From: Firmicutes bacterium UBA3936
GTDB taxonomy: Bacteria; Bacillota; Dethiobacteria; Dethiobacterales; Dethiobacteraceae
NCBI GenBank assembly: GCA_002385745.1
Contig: DGEC01000070.1
Coordinates: 1 to 17,704 of the forward strand
Reading direction: 5' to 3'
DNA: 17,704 nt
Below the pieces are notes generated by a model that was not told the origin of the DNA, did not search any database, and worked only from the letters and a program-made list of their open reading frames with translations. Below are positions 15,982 to 17,704 of the stretch, piece by piece (positions within the stretch are counted from its first letter, which is position 1; every line of letters begins with the position of its first letter). The position numbers and the translations under genes are program-made.

Positions 15982-16010
15982 ATTTTAGCACAACTAAGGA
16001 TTGCTGTCAT
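15982..16010 (-). promoter_or_regulatory. marR promoter with embedded TTAG-N5-CTAA operator
   Basis: On the minus strand, -35 ATGACA (16010-16005, 5 of 6), a 17-base spacer and -10 TAAAAT (15987-15982, 5 of 6) are present. The palindrome TTAGCACAACTAA (15985-15997) overlaps the -10 box and part of the spacer. It resembles the SlyA/MarR-type core TTAG...CTAA. A repressor bound here would block RNA polymerase. Confidence 0.6.
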
Positions 16011-16013
16011 CAT

Positions 16014-16456
16014 CTTGTTGAGAAAAGATTACCAAATATAGAAAACACGAAAAATTATTTACAGAGAAGCAAAAAAAAGCATGACCGGCCTTGCCGTTCA
16101 GGCAAATTGGGGGAAATACTCAAAGTCTGCTTGATAAAAAGGCATATATGACTAATTCATAGATGACTAAATATTACAACAAAAAGCAATTACTGTCAAG
16201 GTGAATTGTAAAATTTCGCCCGAATTTTATTTTACCGCAGGTTTTTTCATAAACCAGCCTGCCACCTTTTAAGTTTGCCGGTATCCTGTTTTTAAAAGAA
16301 CTTTTTTAATACATACCAAAGAATGTACGATACAGTTAAATATTCCCTCGATAGAAGGAATTTCCTATCGATGGAAAAAATTATATTATATAAGTATACG
16401 GTATATATTTAAAGAGGCAGATCCGGTCTGCGATCCTATCGGGGGGATAAGGGGAA
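16014..16456. other. AT-rich intergenic region between divergent marR and the BTAD regulator
   Basis: No convincing gene lies in this stretch. It holds several small repeats: a 15-bp palindrome TTGCCGTTCAGGCAA (16091-16105); two direct copies of ATGACTAA starting 15 bases apart (16148-16155 and 16163-16170); an inverted repeat with arms TCGATAG (16348-16354) and CTATCGA (16365-16371); a very AT-rich block at 16377-16410 that probably contains the plus-strand -10 region; and a small hairpin GCAGA-TCCGG-TCTGC (16417-16431) just before the start codon. None matches a riboswitch family that I recognise. Confidence 0.6.
16345..16374. repeat. Inverted repeat upstream of the BTAD regulator
   Basis: Arms TCGATAG (16348-16354) and CTATCGA (16365-16371) are separated by 10 bases. 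After a one-base mismatch, two further C-G pairs extend the stem. It sits ahead of the AT-rich promoter-like block and could be an operator or an RNA hairpin. CTATCG recurs at 16436-16441, next to the ribosome binding site. Confidence 0.65.
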
Positions 16457-16750
16457 ATGGAAGAGAAGACAAGGGATTTGTCTGATGCGAATGACCGTCT
16501 TAAAATCTATACGCTCGGTAGGTTTATTGTCCTGAGAGGCAAAAAAAGCCTGAACGAGCAGACGAATCGCTCCTACCGCATGTGGGAACTTTTTAAGTAC
16601 CTGCTAACCAACAGGGGCAAAGGCATTCCCGCAGAGTCAATTACAGAGATATTATGGCCGGGCAGTGATTACGCCGCCCCCGCCGGGCCGTGCGTACCTT
16701 TATTTATCGCCTGCGTCAGGTGCTGGATGACAAAGAGTGCAAAAGAATAG
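16457..16750 (+). pseudogene. N-terminal fragment of a SARP-like (BTAD) transcriptional regulator, broken by a one-base shift
   Basis: This frame encodes the first 75 residues of a winged-helix DNA-binding domain of the OmpR/SARP type (LKIYTLGRFIVLRGKK, MWELFKYLLTNRGKGIP, ITEILWPGSD). After the run of five Cs at 16677-16681, homology moves to the -1 frame, where the expected PRRAVRTFIYRLRQVLDD continues. From there the present frame is meaningless (AGPCVPLFIACVRC) to its stop at 16750. One missing C, giving a run of five instead of six, explains everything; joined, the protein would be 402 residues. The ATG at 16457 has GGGGGG (16441-16446) 10 bases upstream. Possible causes are a sequencing or assembly indel near a contig end, a true mutation, or -1 slippage at CCC. 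Confidence 0.75.
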
Positions 16751-17664
16751 TATTTTCACAAGGCTGTTACAGCTGGGCGGCCGGCAGCGATTGCTGGCTG
16801 GACTGCGAGGAATTTGAACAGCTGACTGCAAAGGCGGAAAAGCTGCTGCAAGCGGATGCCGACGGGGCAATTGACTGCCTGCGCCAGGCAATAGAACTTT
16901 ATAAAGGCGAGTACCTGCCCGAGGTTGCCTACAGCGAGTGGATAATACCCGTCCGCTATAACTATCACCGCATGTTCCTGGAAGCTGTCTACATGCTGAT
17001 ACAATTGCTGCAGGAAAAGGGATGCCACCAGGAAATCGGTAAGTTATGTGAAAAAGTATTGAAAAACGAGCCTTATGATGAGCAGCTTCACATTGCCTAT
17101 ATCGAATACCTGCTTGCGGAAGGCAGGCACCAGCAGGCCCTCCGGCATTATAAATATATTACTTCCATGTTATATAAGGACCTGGGTGTCAAGCCCTCCC
17201 CGGCCATGCGGGCCGTCTATAAAAAAATTCAAAGCGGTAAAATTGCTTCGCCTCAAGAAATCGGCGATATTACCGACATTTTGCAAACAACAGAAAAACA
17301 GAGCGGCTCTTTCTTCTGCAAGGGGGAAACTTTTTACAGCATCCTTAAACTGGAACAAAGAAAAGCGGAACGGACGGGCAGGCCGGTCTCCGTAGCCATA
17401 CTGGGCATTGTTTCTGATACTCCCCTTCGGCAGGATAAAAAACAGGCCATCCTGCAGCAATTGCTCAATATTGTAACAGGCTGCCTGCGCAAGGGAGATG
17501 TGGTTTCCTTTAACCACAAAGAGGTACTGCTGCTCTTGCCAAACCTGGATGACGACCAGATCTCGGCCGTTTTAAAAAGGGTCAGGCGGCAGTGCCTGCA
17601 GCAGCTGCCGCACAAAAATATCAACCTCTCGGTAAGGCTGCTGCCGTTAACCGTAATCAAATGA
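16690..17664 (+). CDS. C-terminal part of a SARP-like regulator: BTAD plus degenerate GGDEF-like domain
   Basis: This frame holds the rest of the split regulator. True homology starts at 16681; the GTG at 16690 is only the first possible start and lacks a binding site. It begins with the end of the winged-helix domain (RTFIYRLRQVL) and continues into a bacterial transcriptional activation domain (about residues 116-262 of the joined protein: DCEEFEQL, AIELYKGEYLPE, NEPYDEQLHIAYIEYLL, KDLGVKPSPAMRAVYKKI). The last ~115 residues resemble a GGDEF fold (FYSILKLEQRKAERTGRPVS, LRKGDVVSFNHKEVLLLLP). The GGDEF signature position reads NHKEV, so cyclase activity is not expected and a sensing or structural role is likelier. 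BTAD proteins are transcription activators, but no target is evident. The stop lies 21 bases before the adapter sequence at the contig end. Confidence 0.8.
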   Translation: MRTFIYRLRQVLDDKECKRIVFSQGCYSWAAGSDCWLDCEEFEQLTAKAEKLLQADADGAIDCLRQAIELYKGEYLPEVAYSEWIIPVRYNYHRMFLEAVYMLIQLLQEKGCHQEIGKLCEKVLKNEPYDEQLHIAYIEYLLAEGRHQQALRHYKYITSMLYKDLGVKPSPAMRAVYKKIQSGKIASPQEIGDITDILQTTEKQSGSFFCKGETFYSILKLEQRKAERTGRPVSVAILGIVSDTPLRQDKKQAILQQLLNIVTGCLRKGDVVSFNHKEVLLLLPNLDDDQISAVLKRVRRQCLQQLPHKNINLSVRLLPLTVIK

Positions 17665-17685
17665 AAAGATTAATCACGCAGAGAG

Positions 17686-17704
17686 CTGTCTCTTATACAC
17701 ATCT
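17686..17704. other. Tn5 mosaic-end (Nextera) adapter sequence, non-genomic
   Basis: The final 19 bases, CTGTCTCTTATACACATCT, are exactly the reverse complement of the 19-bp hyperactive Tn5 mosaic end used in Nextera libraries. The match ends at the last base of the window. This is untrimmed adapter at a contig end, not a natural transposon end: no transposase or second end is present. Confidence 0.95.

Noticed and set aside
15954..16151. 65-residue plus-strand open frame overlapping the marR promoter
   Set aside because: It has no convincing ribosome binding site, a low-complexity lysine-rich composition, and it covers a well-supported promoter and operator on the other strand.
16235..16264. 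Hairpin GCAGG...CCTGC with internal GGTTT/AAACC in the marR-BTAD intergenic region
   Set aside because: The two stems compete, need a bulge, and have no T run or neighbouring gene end that they would serve. It is too weak to call.
16014..16456. Riboswitch such as a cyclic-di-GMP aptamer ahead of the BTAD regulator
   Set aside because: The GGDEF-like domain made this worth checking, but I do not see the conserved GEMM core sequences or any other aptamer signature that I know.
17686..17704. Natural Tn5/IS50 transposon end
   Set aside because: Exact identity to the engineered mosaic end, its position at the very last base, and the lack of any transposase or target duplication all point to library adapter.
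1..17704. CRISPR array, toxin-antitoxin pair, phage defence or biosynthetic cluster
   Set aside because: No spaced direct repeats, nuclease, toxin or biosynthetic enzyme sets were found; all large reading frames are accounted for by the genes listed.

Overview
The window looks like a chromosomal contig end from an anaerobic, Gram-positive-type Firmicute (Clostridia/Peptococcaceae-like). This is inferred from strong GGAGG-type ribosome binding sites, sigma-A promoters, a gatCAB operon, an SLH-domain surface protein, and a BTAD regulator with a degenerate GGDEF-like tail of a kind I associate with such genomes. The genus cannot be fixed from sequence alone. Gene density is high. No RNA genes, CRISPR arrays or insertion sequences are visible.

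Layout. Positions 1-3330 hold a complete gatC-gatA-gatB operon (tRNA-dependent amidotransferase) with its own promoter and an intrinsic terminator. Positions 3330-7246 hold one very large regulator: an AAA/NACHT-like ATPase, a TPR-like helical region, a GAF domain and a LuxR-type HTH, with its own promoter and terminator. Positions 7329-11460 hold three plus-strand genes that look surface-related or exported: an 80-residue tail-collar-domain protein, a secreted SLH x3 protein with a C-terminal PDZ domain, and a membrane-anchored or exported 5'-nucleotidase/UDP-sugar hydrolase. A long hairpin separates the last two.

Positions 11507-16013 are read on the minus strand. They hold a DUF255/YyaL-type thioredoxin-fold protein, an aromatic-type aldehyde dehydrogenase and a MarR-family repressor. 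Each has an identifiable promoter, and the ALDH and MarR genes have strong terminators. The MarR promoter carries a TTAG-N5-CTAA palindrome over its -10 box, which suggests autoregulation. A 515-base AT-rich intergenic region with several inverted repeats separates marR from a divergent plus-strand SARP-like (BTAD) regulator. That gene is split by a one-base shift at a run of five Cs.

The last 19 bases (17686-17704) are identical to the Tn5 mosaic end used in Nextera libraries. They are adapter, not genome, so the contig end and the nearby frameshift deserve suspicion.

How the genes may work together: the LuxR-type ATPase regulator is followed by three surface-type genes in the same orientation and could control them. 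The MarR repressor probably controls itself and perhaps the adjacent aldehyde dehydrogenase. Neither link is demonstrated. I see no clear evidence of a wholly new multi-gene system. The best candidates for novelty are the ATPase-TPR-GAF-LuxR regulator, the SLH-PDZ protein and the mini tail-collar protein.
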